NCBI RefSeq assembly: GCF_023101145.1
Contig: NZ_CP073714.1
Coordinates: forward strand, 6,634,001 to 6,698,000
Direction: 5' to 3'
Length of the DNA: 64,000 nt
Origin: Paenibacillus pabuli
GTDB lineage: Bacteria > Bacillota > Bacilli > Paenibacillales > Paenibacillaceae
Shown: positions 42,749 to 56,031 of the stretch, in pieces
Layout: each line of letters starts with the position of its first letter
Numbering within the stretch: position 1 is the stretch's first letter
Notes under the pieces: model-generated
What the model was told of the DNA's origin: nothing
Seen by the model: only the letters and a program-made list of their open reading frames with translations
Databases searched by the model: none
Position numbers and translations under genes: made by a program

Positions 42749-45541
42749 TCAACCTGTATTTCGAAGGCCTGCAGCAATACCGTTAATCGTAAGCAGCACT
42801 TCCCGCAGCAACTCTGTGTCATCCTCGCCGCGTTCACGCATGTCTCTGAGCTCACTCAGAAGTTGGACCTGCATGTAGGACAAAGGATCGACATACGGAT
42901 TACGAAGTCGGATCGACTCTTGAATCACAGGTACATCATTGAGAATTTCAGTCTCTCCGGTAATTTTCAGAATAAGCTCTTTGGTGAGCTTGAATTCCGA
43001 TTCAATCTGACCATAGATGCGATCACGTGCTTCCTTATTGGAAGTCATGGCTGAGTATTCCTTCGCAATGACCAAATCTGCTTTGGCAACAGCCATTTGC
43101 ACCGTATCAATTAGTGTACGGAAGAATGGGAAGTTTTCATACATTTCTTTCAGGACAAGCAGATTTTCTTCCTTATCCTGATAGTAACTTTGAAGCCCCG
43201 TTCCTGCCGCATACCATGCGGGAAGCAGATAACGACTTTGGGTCCAGGCAAATACCCAAGGGATCGCTCTCAGATCCTCGAATTTGTCGCTGTTTTTCCG
43301 TTTGGATGGACGTGAACCAATATTTAGTTCTCCAACCTCAGGAAGCGGTGTCGATTCCTTGAAGAAAGTGAAGAAGTCTGGATCACGGAAAATCAGATCC
43401 TGGTATTTGGTCAGGGATACTTGGGAAATATCTTTGATAATGCTATCCCACTGCTGCTCCGATGCCGACTCTTGCGGCTCCAAACCGTTCAGTGCTGCTG
43501 TAATCAAAGCCGATGTAGCCTGCTCAAGACTGCGATATGCTATGCCCTGCAAGGAATAACGGGAAGAGATAACCTCACCCTGCTCTGTAATCTTAATGCC
43601 CCCACCAATAGTATGTGGTGGTTGAGCAAGAATACTGCGGTTGAGCGGCATACCTCCACGTCCAAGCGCTCCGCCTCGTCCATGGAAGAACTTCAGTTTA
43701 ACGCCATGTTCGTTACCAACAGCAGTAATGGCATTCATCGCCACACGCAGCTCCCAGTTGGCTGTAACAACCCCGCCATCCTTGTTGCTGTCCGAGTAAC
43801 CCAACATGATTTCATGCAATTCATTACGTCCGCTCACACTTGCGCGATATACCGGAAGGTTAAACAGTTTCTGCATAATTTCCGAAGCGGCATGAAGATC
43901 ATCGATCGTTTCAAACAATGGAACCGCTTGAAGCGTAGATACCACTTCACCGTTATGTTCTTTGCGGAACAAACCTACTTCTTTGGCAAATACCATAACT
44001 TCGAGCAGATCACTTGCCCCTTGAGTCATACTAATCAGGTAACTTGTGATACAGTCAGTCCCAAACTCGCTCTGTGCACGCTTGATCGTACGGAATACGT
44101 CCAGACACTCTTTGGTCCCCTCGGTGTATTGGTGATAAGGGGAAGTCAGCGGACGAGGATCATCCAGCAAACGAGCCAGTAAATCGATTTTGCCATCCTC
44201 CGTCAGACGAGCATAATCTTCTACGATGTTCATCTTGGCCAAAATCTCCGACATTGCATTTTCATGTTCCTTGCTGTGTTGACGTACATCTAATGCAGCT
44301 GTATGGAATCCGAACAGCTCTACTTGACGGATCATTTTGCGAATAGTCGTATCGGCTACGTAATCGGCAAAGTGATGGCGCAGGCTGCGATCAATAATCA
44401 TCAGATCATCCATCAGTCCTTGAGCGCTGTCATAGCGATCTGGGTGCCCTACTTTGTTCTCATCCAGTACATTGTTAAGCTTGGCGATCATATATGCCAA
44501 TTTAATGCGATATGGCTCTTTTTCATTCCGCCACATATCCACTTTTTTCAAAGTTACACAACTACGGTCTTGCTCAATCGACTGCACCAGCTCATCCGAT
44601 ACGTGGATGATGTTCGTGCTGAAGCTGAGGTGTCCCATAAGTTCAATCATAATGCGTTGATACTCACGCAATGCGAGCTTACGCTGCATCAACAGTGTCT
44701 GCCATGTTACATCTGAAGTTACCGAAGGATTTCCATCCCGGTCTCCACCGATCCAGGAACCGAACCGCAAATACGTCGGCACATGCCAGTCATGGTCAGG
44801 ATAAAATTTATTCAGGCAGCGTTCAAGCTCCTGGTATACATCCGGAAGTACATGGAATAACGTTTCATGAAAGTAATACATCCCGTTCCGTACTTCATCA
44901 AGCACAGTTGGTTTACGGTCACGAAGCTCATCAGTCTGCCATAGTGTAATGACTTCATTTAATAGCTTCTCCCGCAACTGTTCACGTTCACGCAACGTCA
45001 GCGTAGGATTATCAAGAAGCATGACATCTTCGGATATCCGTTTGTGGATGTCCAGTATAACCCGACGCATGGCTTCGGTTGGGTGAGCTGTCATCACCAA
45101 TTCCAGCGATAATTCGTCTAGAATATCCTCTACTTCCGTATGAGACAGTCCACGTTCCTTCAGATCTTGTACTGCTTTCTCAATAGATCCTGGCTGCACA
45201 GCGTCCCCTGCAGAACGTTCATAATCCCGTTTACGCCGGATCCGATGGTTTTGTTCAGCAATGTTAACTAGTTGAAAATAAATCGCAAAAGCTCGAATCA
45301 CCTGATGGCGATTTTCAGAGTCTAATTCCTGGATCATCGTTTTGAACTCTGCATAAAGTTCTGGCAAGAACTCTGCACGCAACGATTTGCTCGTTTCCCG
45401 AATCTTCTCAACGATATCTAGAAGCTCCGTGCCTCCTTGATGGACAAGAACTTCTCCGAGTATATTGCCCAGGAACCGCACGTCTCGCCGAAGCAGGTTG
45501 TTGGTTTGGCTTTTGCTGGCGGTTACCATAGTTTCAGTCAT
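42749..45541 (-). CDS. ppc: phosphoenolpyruvate carboxylase
   Basis: A 930-residue enzyme, the family's full length, carboxylating PEP to oxaloacetate to refill the TCA cycle. Signatures are MTAHPTEAMRR (catalytic His), FHGRGGALGRGG, the Lys region ending LNIGSRPSKRK, and the invariant C-terminus AAGLRNTG. ATG 45541 is used because GGGAGGAT precedes it; upstream in-frame codons lack conservation. It is a monocistronic gene with its own terminator. Confidence 0.96.
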   Translation of the reverse strand: MTETMVTASKSQTNNLLRRDVRFLGNILGEVLVHQGGTELLDIVEKIRETSKSLRAEFLPELYAEFKTMIQELDSENRHQVIRAFAIYFQLVNIAEQNHRIRRKRDYERSAGDAVQPGSIEKAVQDLKERGLSHTEVEDILDELSLELVMTAHPTEAMRRVILDIHKRISEDVMLLDNPTLTLREREQLREKLLNEVITLWQTDELRDRKPTVLDEVRNGMYYFHETLFHVLPDVYQELERCLNKFYPDHDWHVPTYLRFGSWIGGDRDGNPSVTSDVTWQTLLMQRKLALREYQRIMIELMGHLSFSTNIIHVSDELVQSIEQDRSCVTLKKVDMWRNEKEPYRIKLAYMIAKLNNVLDENKVGHPDRYDSAQGLMDDLMIIDRSLRHHFADYVADTTIRKMIRQVELFGFHTAALDVRQHSKEHENAMSEILAKMNIVEDYARLTEDGKIDLLARLLDDPRPLTSPYHQYTEGTKECLDVFRTIKRAQSEFGTDCITSYLISMTQGASDLLEVMVFAKEVGLFRKEHNGEVVSTLQAVPLFETIDDLHAASEIMQKLFNLPVYRASVSGRNELHEIMLGYSDSNKDGGVVTANWELRVAMNAITAVGNEHGVKLKFFHGRGGALGRGGMPLNRSILAQPPHTIGGGIKITEQGEVISSRYSLQGIAYRSLEQATSALITAALNGLEPQESASEQQWDSIIKDISQVSLTKYQDLIFRDPDFFTFFKESTPLPEVGELNIGSRPSKRKNSDKFEDLRAIPWVFAWTQSRYLLPAWYAAGTGLQSYYQDKEENLLVLKEMYENFPFFRTLIDTVQMAVAKADLVIAKEYSAMTSNKEARDRIYGQIESEFKLTKELILKITGETEILNDVPVIQESIRLRNPYVDPLSYMQVQLLSELRDMRERGEDDTELLREVLLTINGIAAGLRNTG

Positions 45542-46073
45542 GCTTATCCTCCCATCTGATCGTTCCATTCGTACACGTAAATTTGACACCTTCATAACAT
45601 CATACAATAAAATGGTACGAAAATCTTTATTTTTCTACTAGTAAAAATGGGGATTTACCCTGATTTACAGCACAAAAACACGCTTTATTATTCATTTTCT
45701 TGTTCTGCTTCGATTAATGGTCAAATGCTGTCGCATGATACCTTTTTCACGTACTTTTAATCATTCGAATAACTAATACCCATTCTTAATTTTTCATAAA
45801 TATACAGTTAAACTGGGAATGTTCAGTACACTAAATGAATTCGTATCTGCATGATCTCCATTGTTACAAACCAGACGAAACATAAAGAAACATGACCGGC
45901 AAAGCAAGCTTTTGTATACTTTATCACAGTGATGCAATAAATTAAAGAGTGTATTTATAATTTTTTTCTTCTTGTAGCAGAAATGAACGATGCAATTCAG
46001 AGGTCTCTTACACTTATCAAATGAATAGAGGGAAAATTGAAATTTTAATGAGGTATTGTTTCTATAAATAAAA
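45542..46073. other. AT-rich non-coding region between ppc and the tRNA cluster
   Basis: It holds the ppc promoter region and spacer. A 103-codon minus-strand reading overlaps the tRNA terminator, has no Shine-Dalgarno and is not credible. I see no repeat or RNA gene. Confidence 0.6.
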
Positions 46074-46103
46074 GAAAAGCCTCTATAATTACAGAGACTT
46101 TTC
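46074..46103 (-). terminator. terminator of the rRNA-tRNA operon
   Basis: On the minus strand GAAAAGTCTCT pairs with AGAGGCTTTTC and is followed by TTTTATTT, 13 bp past the last tRNA gene. Confidence 0.85.
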
Positions 46104-46115
46104 AATAAATCATGA

Positions 46116-46186
46116 AGCGGGTGATGGGAATCGAACCCACGCTATTAGCTTGGAAGGCTAAAGTTCTACCATTGAACTACACCCGC
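46116..46186 (-). tRNA. tRNA-Gly (anticodon TCC)
   Basis: Acceptor GCGGGTG/CACCCGC, anticodon loop CTTCCAA, T-loop GGTTCGATTCC. Last gene of the operon; no encoded CCA. Confidence 0.95.
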
Positions 46187-46195
46187 AAATAAAAA

Positions 46196-46269
46196 TCGGG
46201 ATGACACGATTTGAACATGCGACCCCCTGGTCCCAAACCAGGTGCTCTACCAAGCTGAGCTACATCCCG
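46196..46269 (-). tRNA. tRNA-Pro (anticodon TGG)
   Basis: Acceptor CGGGATG/CATCCCG, anticodon loop TTTGGGA between CCTGG and CCAGG, T-loop TGTTCAAATCG. Confidence 0.95.
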
Positions 46270-46288
46270 ATACTTATGAAAATAATGG

Positions 46289-46362
46289 CGCGCCCTGAGA
46301 GATTCGAACTCCCGGCCTTTTGATTCGTAGTCAAACGCTCTATCCAGCTGAGCTAAGGGCGC
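46289..46362 (-). tRNA. tRNA-Arg (anticodon ACG)
   Basis: Acceptor GCGCCCT/AGGGCGC, anticodon loop CTACGAA; the A34 is expected to be deaminated to inosine. Confidence 0.95.
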
Positions 46363-46371
46363 AAATATTGG

Positions 46372-46443
46372 AGCGGACGACGGGAATCGAACCCGCGACC
46401 CTCGCCTTGGCAAGGCGATGCTCTACCGCTGAGCCACGTCCGC
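46372..46443 (-). tRNA. tRNA-Gly (anticodon GCC)
   Basis: Acceptor GCGGACG/CGTCCGC, anticodon loop TTGCCAA. Second glycine isoacceptor of the cluster. Confidence 0.95.
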
Positions 46444-46453
46444 TTATAAAGGA

Positions 46454-46534
46454 TGCGCGTGGAGGGACTTGAACCCCCACGTCAAAGACGCTAGATCCTA
46501 AGTCTAGTGCGTCTGCCAATTCCGCCACACGCGC
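46454..46534 (-). tRNA. tRNA-Leu (anticodon TAG)
   Basis: Acceptor GCGCGTG/CACGCGC, anticodon loop CTTAGGA and a long variable arm (CGTCTTTGACG), as expected for a class II tRNA. Confidence 0.95.
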
Positions 46535-46543
46535 ATATGATGG

Positions 46544-46616
46544 TGAGTCATGAAGGGCTCGAACCTTCGACACCCTGATTAAAAGTCAGGTGCTCTACCA
46601 ACTGAGCTAATGACTC
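46544..46616 (-). tRNA. tRNA-Lys (anticodon TTT)
   Basis: Acceptor GAGTCAT/ATGACTC, anticodon loop CTTTTAA between CCTGA and TCAGG. Confidence 0.95.
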
Positions 46617-46628
46617 AAACTAAAATGG

Positions 46629-46700
46629 CTGGGGATATAGGATTTGAACCTATGCATGACGGAGTCAAAGTCCGTTGCCTTACCGCTTGGCTAATCCCCA
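46629..46700 (-). tRNA. tRNA-Gln (anticodon TTG)
   Basis: Acceptor TGGGGAT/ATCCCCA, anticodon loop CTTTGAC between ACGGA and TCCGT. Confidence 0.95.
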
Positions 46701-46713
46701 TTAAATAAAGTGG

Positions 46714-46786
46714 TGGAGGCTGAGGGGATCGAACCCCCGACCCTCTGCTTGTAAGGCAGATGCTCTCCCAGCTGAGCTAAGCCTCC
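46714..46786 (-). tRNA. tRNA-Val (anticodon TAC)
   Basis: Acceptor GGAGGCT/AGCCTCC, anticodon loop CTTACAA between TCTGC and GCAGA. Confidence 0.95.
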
Positions 46787-46790
46787 ATCC

Positions 46791-46907
46791 TATGACCCGT
46801 AGGGGATACTCTCACTTCGTTCGAGACTGCGAAGCCAATGCTAACGAAGTTTATCCTCCGACGAACCTTTGGGATTCTCATCCCTTTTTTAAGCTAATAA
46901 ATATAGC
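46791..46907 (-). repeat. inter-tRNA spacer with duplicated tRNA-Glu 3' tail
   Basis: The 17-bp TATGACCCGTAGGGGAT at 46791-46807 repeats the 3' end of tRNA-Glu (46908-46924). The 100 bp between the copies contains a GGGATtctcATCCC hairpin and other short inverted pieces. Other spacers in this part of the cluster are about 10-14 bp, so this 123-bp spacer looks like an insertion or unequal duplication. Confidence 0.75.
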
Positions 46908-46909
46908 TA

Positions 46910-46981
46910 TGACCCGTAGGGGATTCGAACCCCTGTTACCTCCGTGAAAGGGAGGTGTCTTAACCCCTTGACCAACGGGCC
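46910..46981 (-). tRNA. tRNA-Glu (anticodon TTC)
   Basis: Acceptor GGCCCGT/ACGGGTC with one G-T pair, anticodon loop CTTTCAC between CCTCC and GGAGG. Confidence 0.95.
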
Positions 46982-46991
46982 CCATTTCCAA

Positions 46992-47064
46992 AGCTCTCAA
47001 CCGGGATCGAACCGGTGACCTCATCCTTACCATGGATGCACTCTACCTACTGAGCTATGAGAGC
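46992..47064 (-). tRNA. tRNA-Thr (anticodon GGT)
   Basis: Acceptor GCTCTCA/TGAGAGC, anticodon loop ATGGTAA between CATCC and GGATG. Confidence 0.95.
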
Positions 47065-47070
47065 AAATGG

Positions 47071-47143
47071 CTCCCCGAACAGGGCTCGAACCTGTGACAA
47101 CTCGATTAACAGTCGAGTGCTCTACCAACTGAGCTATCAGGGA
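47071..47143 (-). tRNA. tRNA-Asn (anticodon GTT)
   Basis: Acceptor TCCCTGA/TCGGGGA, anticodon loop CTGTTAA between CTCGA and TCGAG. First tRNA after the distal 5S gene. Confidence 0.95.
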
Positions 47144-47227
47144 ATAATATGCATTTGCAGGGCAAATGCAATTCATCATACAACGTTAACATGCAGAGCC
47201 TGTTTTCTATGTAGGATGAAAGAGTTC

Positions 47228-47344
47228 GCTTGGCGGCGTCCTACTCTCCCAGGACCCTGCGGTCCAAGTACCATCGGCGCTAGAGGGCTTAACGGTCGTG
47301 TTCGGGATGGGTACGTGTGGAACCCCTCCGCCATCGCCACCAAA
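47228..47344 (-). rRNA. rrf: 5S ribosomal RNA (distal copy, after 23S)
   Basis: A 117-nt minus-strand gene with the standard TTGGTGGCGATGGCGGAGGG start, CCGAACACG loop and GCCGCCAAGC end. It lies in the usual place after 23S. It differs from the other 5S copy at 50899-51015 at seven positions. Confidence 0.95.
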
Positions 47345-47487
47345 CGCGATTTGTCGAAGCATAGCTTCTTGAAATCAAAGTTGGAACTGAAAATCATACA
47401 CACTTTCTGTGATGTACCGATTTTCACTTCAGAGTTTATTCTCTGAAAACTAGATCCGAAACGAAATCTGCGACTTACAACTTGCAT

Positions 47488-50414
<2,927 letters not shown>

Positions 50415-50621
50415 AGTTTGCTCCGGTTTTGACTGCTCGCTTCCCTTGTCTTGCTTGCGCAAAGCCAAAAGTCGCTCCCATTCAATACCATCGCAAAAGC
50501 AATTAAGTACCAATTTATTGAAACTTGTTATACACAAGTTCAGCTAAAAAGGAATGTTCTAATTCGCATATTTCGTTTCGATATCTAGTTTTCAAAGAAC
50601 AAGCTTGTAAAATCTTGTTGG

Positions 50622-50694
50622 TGGAGCCAAGCGGGATCGAACCGCTGACCTCCTGCTTGCAAGGCAGGCGCTCTCCCAGCTGAGCTATGGCCCC
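50622..50694 (-). tRNA. tRNA-Ala (anticodon TGC)
   Basis: Acceptor GGGGCCA/TGGCTCC with a G-T pair, anticodon loop CTTGCAA. It lies in the 16S-23S spacer, just before a boxA-like TTCTTTGAAAACTAGATAT. Confidence 0.95.
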
Positions 50695-50787
50695 GAATTT
50701 TACCCCAAAAAGTGAAGTTTGCCTACGAAGTCGATTCCGATTACTTTCCGGGGACCCCGTATACAAAATACTTATGAAGTTAAATGG

Positions 50788-50861
50788 TGGGCCCTGGTGG
50801 ACTCGAACCACCGGCCTCACCCTTATCAGAGGTGCGCTCTAACCAACTGAGCTAAGGGCCC
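50788..50861 (-). tRNA. tRNA-Ile (anticodon GAT)
   Basis: Acceptor GGGCCCT/AGGGCCC, anticodon loop CTGATAA between CACCT and GGGTG. Paired with tRNA-Ala in the spacer. Confidence 0.95.
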
Positions 50862-50898
50862 ACATTATATATTATATTGAAACCCGTAATGGGTTTAC

Positions 50899-51015
50899 GC
50901 TTGGCGGCGTTCTACTCTCCCAGGACCCTGCGGTCCAAGTACCATCGACGCTGAAGGGCTTAACGGTCGTGTTCGGGATGGGAACGTGTGGAACCCCTTC
51001 GCTATCGCCACCAAA
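50899..51015 (-). rRNA. rrf: 5S ribosomal RNA (extra copy between 16S and tRNA-Ile)
   Basis: A complete 5S gene of the same length as the distal copy, placed unusually between 16S and the spacer tRNAs. It differs from the distal copy at seven positions, including a helix where GGAGGG/CCCTC becomes GAAGGG/CCCTTC, i.e. pairing is kept. That suggests a functional gene, not a decayed duplicate. Confidence 0.95.
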
Positions 51016-51118
51016 CGTTTGAGAGTTTGAGCTCTCAAAACTGAGCAACGAGTGAGCAACTAGCCGACCTGGCTAGATTTGATATTTGAATGTTTCCGCT
51101 GCGGGAAACGATTCTCCA

Positions 51119-52673
<1,555 letters not shown>

Positions 52674-52813
52674 AGTATTGAAAAGAGCGATTAGCTCATT
52701 TTGAATCTGACGAGATTAAAAATCTCATTGTTGTTCCAGTTTTCATACAGCCAAATGGCATGTACCAAAAAATTTCACATTCATCCTGCAAGCAGGATGA
52801 TTACTCACTCGTT

Positions 52814-52832
52814 GTTCAGTTTTCAAAGATCA
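52814..52832 (-). promoter_or_regulatory. boxA-like antitermination element in the rRNA leader
   Basis: Minus strand TGATCTTTGAAAACTGAAC. Closely related copies occur in the 16S-5S spacer (TCTCAAAACTGAGCAACGAG, near 51030) and before 23S (TTCTTTGAAAACTAGATAT, near 50590), as expected for Nus-dependent rRNA antitermination. Confidence 0.7.
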
Positions 52833-52888
52833 AACATTCAAATTGTTTCAGTTTTTCGCGTCACCGTATTTTCAGCGGCGACTTTTAT

Positions 52889-52917
52889 AATGTATCATGT
52901 TTAAGTTTACTTTGCAA
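52889..52917 (-). promoter_or_regulatory. rRNA operon promoter P2 (proximal)
   Basis: Minus strand TTGCAA, 17-bp spacer, TACATT. Confidence 0.65.
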
Positions 52918-52999
52918 GCACTTTTTTTCGATTTATTTCAACTCGTTTTATATCAGCACTTGTTTCAGTTAACTTTTCCTTAAAAAAGGAACGAAAATT

Positions 53000-53028
53000 A
53001 ATTTATCATATTGAACAAAAAAGGTCAA
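53000..53028 (-). promoter_or_regulatory. rRNA operon promoter P1 (distal)
   Basis: Minus strand TTGACC, 17-bp spacer, TAAATT, about 110 bp upstream of P2. Tandem promoters are usual for Bacillales rRNA operons. The stretch 52674-53168 otherwise holds only the leader; no gene is seen. Confidence 0.65.
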
Positions 53029-53168
53029 CCCTTTTTCGACAAATTGTTTCATCTCCATTTTCAAAGCTGTCTATTCTACCTATTCCCTGATTCATGATGT
53101 CTGAGGTACAGCGCTGGCTTTACGGGCCGCACCTCTTTGATATAGGTGAACTTCAGTACTGTCGGTCA

Positions 53169-53399
53169 TTATGGTTTGGATTTTTTTAATTTGCCACCTC
53201 TAGCATATTTGGATAGCTCTTTGGGTGGCGCAAAGCGTGCATACATACGGAACACAGTCTTATAGCGATTCGCTATAGCGTATTTAATTTCTTGATCGAG
53301 ACGATTGTCACTTAAGTCAAACAACATTTCATCGAGCTCTTTGCGCAATACATAATCCAGTTCCTTGCATTCCTTCTCGTTAAACAGCATACCCAGCAT
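53169..53399 (-). CDS. small conserved-looking hypothetical protein
   Basis: 76 residues with no family I can name. The body is predicted helical and charged (KECKELDYVLRKELDEMLFDLSD; IKYAIANRYKTVFRMYARFA), with a basic Gly/Lys tail (RGGKLKKSKP). AAAGGAG eight bases before the ATG, and codon use like its neighbours, support a real gene. It is read away from spoIIM and towards the rRNA operon. Confidence 0.7.
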   Translation of the reverse strand: MLGMLFNEKECKELDYVLRKELDEMLFDLSDNRLDQEIKYAIANRYKTVFRMYARFAPPKELSKYARGGKLKKSKP

Positions 53400-53491
53400 T
53401 AGAGTTCTCCTTTTTCTGCATATGGATAATGGCGTGTCCCAGTGTATGTCATATTCATGCCCCTTATTCAGGCTATATATCGGACAGCGCC

Positions 53492-53551
53492 GGTTTTAGT
53501 AGCAAACCCAGGATCGTCTTTGTTTGTCCTTTTGTGGTTGCTACTGAAACC
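53492..53551. repeat. inverted repeat GGTTTTAGTAGCAA / TTGCTACTGAAACC
   Basis: 13 of 14 positions pair across a 32-base loop, in the gap between the hypothetical gene and spoIIM. No T-tract follows on the minus strand, so it is not a standard terminator. Confidence 0.5.
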
Positions 53552-53607
53552 CGTTTTATTGTTATGGTCAACTTTCTGAAAATTTATGAATGTCATCCCA
53601 TACAAAT

Positions 53608-54225
53608 TTATCCTCGCACCAGGCTGTAGGTAAGTGTACTTTCAATAATCGCTGCAACAAAAAGCAAAATAACAATCCAGAAGGAGGCAGTCACCGTGGT
53701 TCGCATAAAGGCACTCCACTGGCTTCCAATCATATTTCGCTTCTCCCCGCCCAATTGAACAAAACTTTTGAGAACCAAACCACCTAACCTTAAACCGAAT
53801 GCACATGCGATTATAATGACTGGAATTTCAATAATGCCATGTGGAAGAAGTCCTTTTACAACAATATCAAAGAAGCTTGCCCCATAGTTCATTGTGGTGT
53901 GTACCAGAAAACCGATAACCATTCCATTGATCAACAGGAACACGACTGGCAGAATGCCAAAAAAGATACCGGCATAGATTACGAGAACACTTTTGATCGC
54001 ATTGTTGAAAAAAATAAAGAGGAAGAAGTTCCATTGCACATTATTCCCCTGCTCCAGCCGTTCACTAATCTCTCTTAGTCCCCCAATTTGATTCAACAAT
54101 ATATCCTCGAGTGGTCCTGTACTCACCCATCCTGTTCCTATTCCAACAACAAACAATACGATCGACCAGATTAATGCGCCACGAATGGAACCTAAAGCTC
54201 TAAGAAATGTACTGAATTTTAACAT
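53608..54225 (-). CDS. spoIIM: stage II sporulation protein M family membrane protein
   Basis: A 205-residue polytopic protein from ATG 54225 (AGGAGGATATT before it; the longer reading is rejected). About five TM segments; the family block HTTMNYGASFFDIVVKGLLPHGIIEIPVIIIACAFGLRLGG is present. SpoIIM joins SpoIID and SpoIIP in the complex that drives engulfment of the forespore. As SpoIIM-like (DUF95) proteins also occur outside sporulation, the symbol is probable rather than certain. It is divergent from pdaB, also a sporulation gene. Confidence 0.82.
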   Translation of the reverse strand: MLKFSTFLRALGSIRGALIWSIVLFVVGIGTGWVSTGPLEDILLNQIGGLREISERLEQGNNVQWNFFLFIFFNNAIKSVLVIYAGIFFGILPVVFLLINGMVIGFLVHTTMNYGASFFDIVVKGLLPHGIIEIPVIIIACAFGLRLGGLVLKSFVQLGGEKRNMIGSQWSAFMRTTVTASFWIVILLFVAAIIESTLTYSLVRG

Positions 54226-54346
54226 AATATCCTCCTGTGTAATCAAGATGTTGGACAAACAAACGTCTGATACGAATAACTGCGAGGTACGAGCATACAT
54301 TGGAGAGTAAACAAGCATTTCTTATGGGAGAGGGGCGCTTATTGAA

Positions 54347-55123
54347 ATGAACTCGTTCTATGTATTCAGCGGCAAAAAGATCAAACGTTTCCTGATTGTG
54401 CTGGTTGCTGCCGTCTTTGCTATCGGGATTATCTATCTGGAGAGCGGCAATATTTCTGTATTCTCGGAGGATGCACCATCCGCCGTGTACAGCGTTCCAA
54501 CCGAGAAGAAGGTTATCGCACTCACCTTTGATATTAGCTGGGGAGATAAAAGGACAGAGCCTATTCTGAAAGTTCTTCAAGATAATAAGGTACAGAAGGC
54601 AACGTTCTTCTTATCCTCCCCGTGGAGTAAGACACACCCCGAGATTGTAACAGCCATCAAAGACGCAGGATACGAAATTGGCAGCCACGGTCACAAGCAT
54701 GATAACTACAGTAGTCTGACGGAAGAAGAGATCCGCAAAGAAATTTTGACAGCTCATAGCATTTTAACCGACTTAACGGGAAAAGAACCGAAATTGCTTC
54801 GTCTCCCTAATGGCGACTTTGACAAACGTGTTCTTCAAGTTGCGAGCAGTCTCAATTATCAAGTGGTCCAGTGGGACACCGATTCGCAGGATTGGAAGAA
54901 CCCTGGTGTACAGACCATTGTTGATCGTGTAGTTAGCAAGGCACATCCGGGTGATATCGTGCTGCTGCATGCCAGTGATTCCTCGAAACAAACACATGAA
55001 GCTTTACCCGTCATTATCGACAAGTTGAAAAATCAAGGATATGAATTCGTGACGGTTTCCGAGCTGCTTAACCATTCAAGCGTCAAAGGTACTGAAGTTC
55101 GCGACCAGGCCAGTGTACAGTAA
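54347..55123 (+). CDS. pdaB: sporulation polysaccharide deacetylase PdaB
   Basis: A 258-residue protein with an N-terminal TM/signal anchor (FLIVLVAAVFAIGIIYL) and a NodB domain. Motif 1 is LTFDISWGDKRTEPIL, motif 2 is GSHGHKH, and RLPNGDFDKRV and IVLLHASDSSKQT follow; the last is typical of PdaB (YbaN). PdaB is needed for spore cortex maturation or spore stability. Its location beside kbaA and gerD matches B. subtilis gene order. Confidence 0.92.
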   Translation: MNSFYVFSGKKIKRFLIVLVAAVFAIGIIYLESGNISVFSEDAPSAVYSVPTEKKVIALTFDISWGDKRTEPILKVLQDNKVQKATFFLSSPWSKTHPEIVTAIKDAGYEIGSHGHKHDNYSSLTEEEIRKEILTAHSILTDLTGKEPKLLRLPNGDFDKRVLQVASSLNYQVVQWDTDSQDWKNPGVQTIVDRVVSKAHPGDIVLLHASDSSKQTHEALPVIIDKLKNQGYEFVTVSELLNHSSVKGTEVRDQASVQ

Positions 55124-55223
55124 AACGTTAAATTAAACAATTAAACAGTATTGCTGCACAAACTATATTTTATCTTTGGAGAATTCCTCTGTAAAAGGGG
55201 CGCTGAAGCGCCCTAAAAAAATG

Positions 55224-55251
55224 AAAGAGCTAACCGAGTTAGCTCTTTTTG
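55224..55251. terminator. bidirectional terminator between pdaB and kbaA
   Basis: AAAGAGCTAAC pairs perfectly with GTTAGCTCTTT; T-tracts flank both strands. A short GGGCGCT/AGCGCCC hairpin lies just before it. Confidence 0.85.
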
Positions 55252-55273
55252 ACGTTTTTTTGTGAGATCATCG

Positions 55274-55906
55274 CTATGCATGGCTTTCTTGTACCTGCTC
55301 GGTCTTTCCACTCATTCGTTGCTCCATGGCCCCATCTACCAGCCTGTGCAATATCAGCATTTGGTATGCATTACAGAGTAACAGTGGAACCACAATAAAG
55401 ATGGTGGCCGCATTCACATCAATTCGCAAAACACCTATTGTCTCCACCACGGTAACAGCCACCATGAAAAAGAGTGTCGGCACCAGTGCCGAAATATGTG
55501 TCTGTTTCACCTTTACGTAAGCGGTAACAATTGCAGCTGCTAAAATAATAATTCCAAGTACAATATCAGATAGCCGTTCTCGCTCCCCACCGACAAACAA
55601 ACGTAGAAACATAACATCAAGTAGCGCCAAAACGGTTAGAACGATCTGTACAATTTGCCAGCTGCGTTTCGAAAATACACCTTTGCCCATATAGTTTAAT
55701 ATCAAGTATGCGAAAAAACCCATTTGCGAATATACGCTTATCATAATACCGGAACCAAACAAGATCAGAAGATAAAATAAAAAATCGGTCATTCCATTCG
55801 TTTTCTCACCATTAACCAGCATCATAATTAGCCCCGTCACTAATGATCCAGCAGCCCCGATCAGCAAAGCTGACCAAAATAGGAAAAACCATTTACGTAA
55901 ATTCAA
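55274..55906 (-). CDS. kbaA: KinB-signalling pathway activation protein KbaA
   Basis: A 210-residue membrane protein with about six TM segments, starting at TTG 55906 behind GGGGTGG. The start (M)NLRKWFFLFWSALLIGAAGSLVTG is KbaA-like. In B. subtilis KbaA is required for KinB-dependent phosphorelay signalling into sporulation. It is divergent from gerD, the same neighbours as in B. subtilis. Confidence 0.85.
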   Translation of the reverse strand: MNLRKWFFLFWSALLIGAAGSLVTGLIMMLVNGEKTNGMTDFLFYLLILFGSGIMISVYSQMGFFAYLILNYMGKGVFSKRSWQIVQIVLTVLALLDVMFLRLFVGGERERLSDIVLGIIILAAAIVTAYVKVKQTHISALVPTLFFMVAVTVVETIGVLRIDVNAATIFIVVPLLLCNAYQMLILHRLVDGAMEQRMSGKTEQVQESHA

Positions 55907-56031
55907 ATGTTTTCCACCCCCGAGAGTTTATTTTACCAACCTTCACAGCAAAAAACCATCATCTTTCAACATATTTAGCGGTTTCCCATCACATACTACA
56001 TCCAGTATCTAATCAAGGAGGGATTGTGCAC

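Noticed and set aside
45794..46105. 103-codon minus-strand ORF
   Set aside because: It begins within the tRNA-operon terminator, has no ribosome binding site and reads as translated AT-rich DNA.
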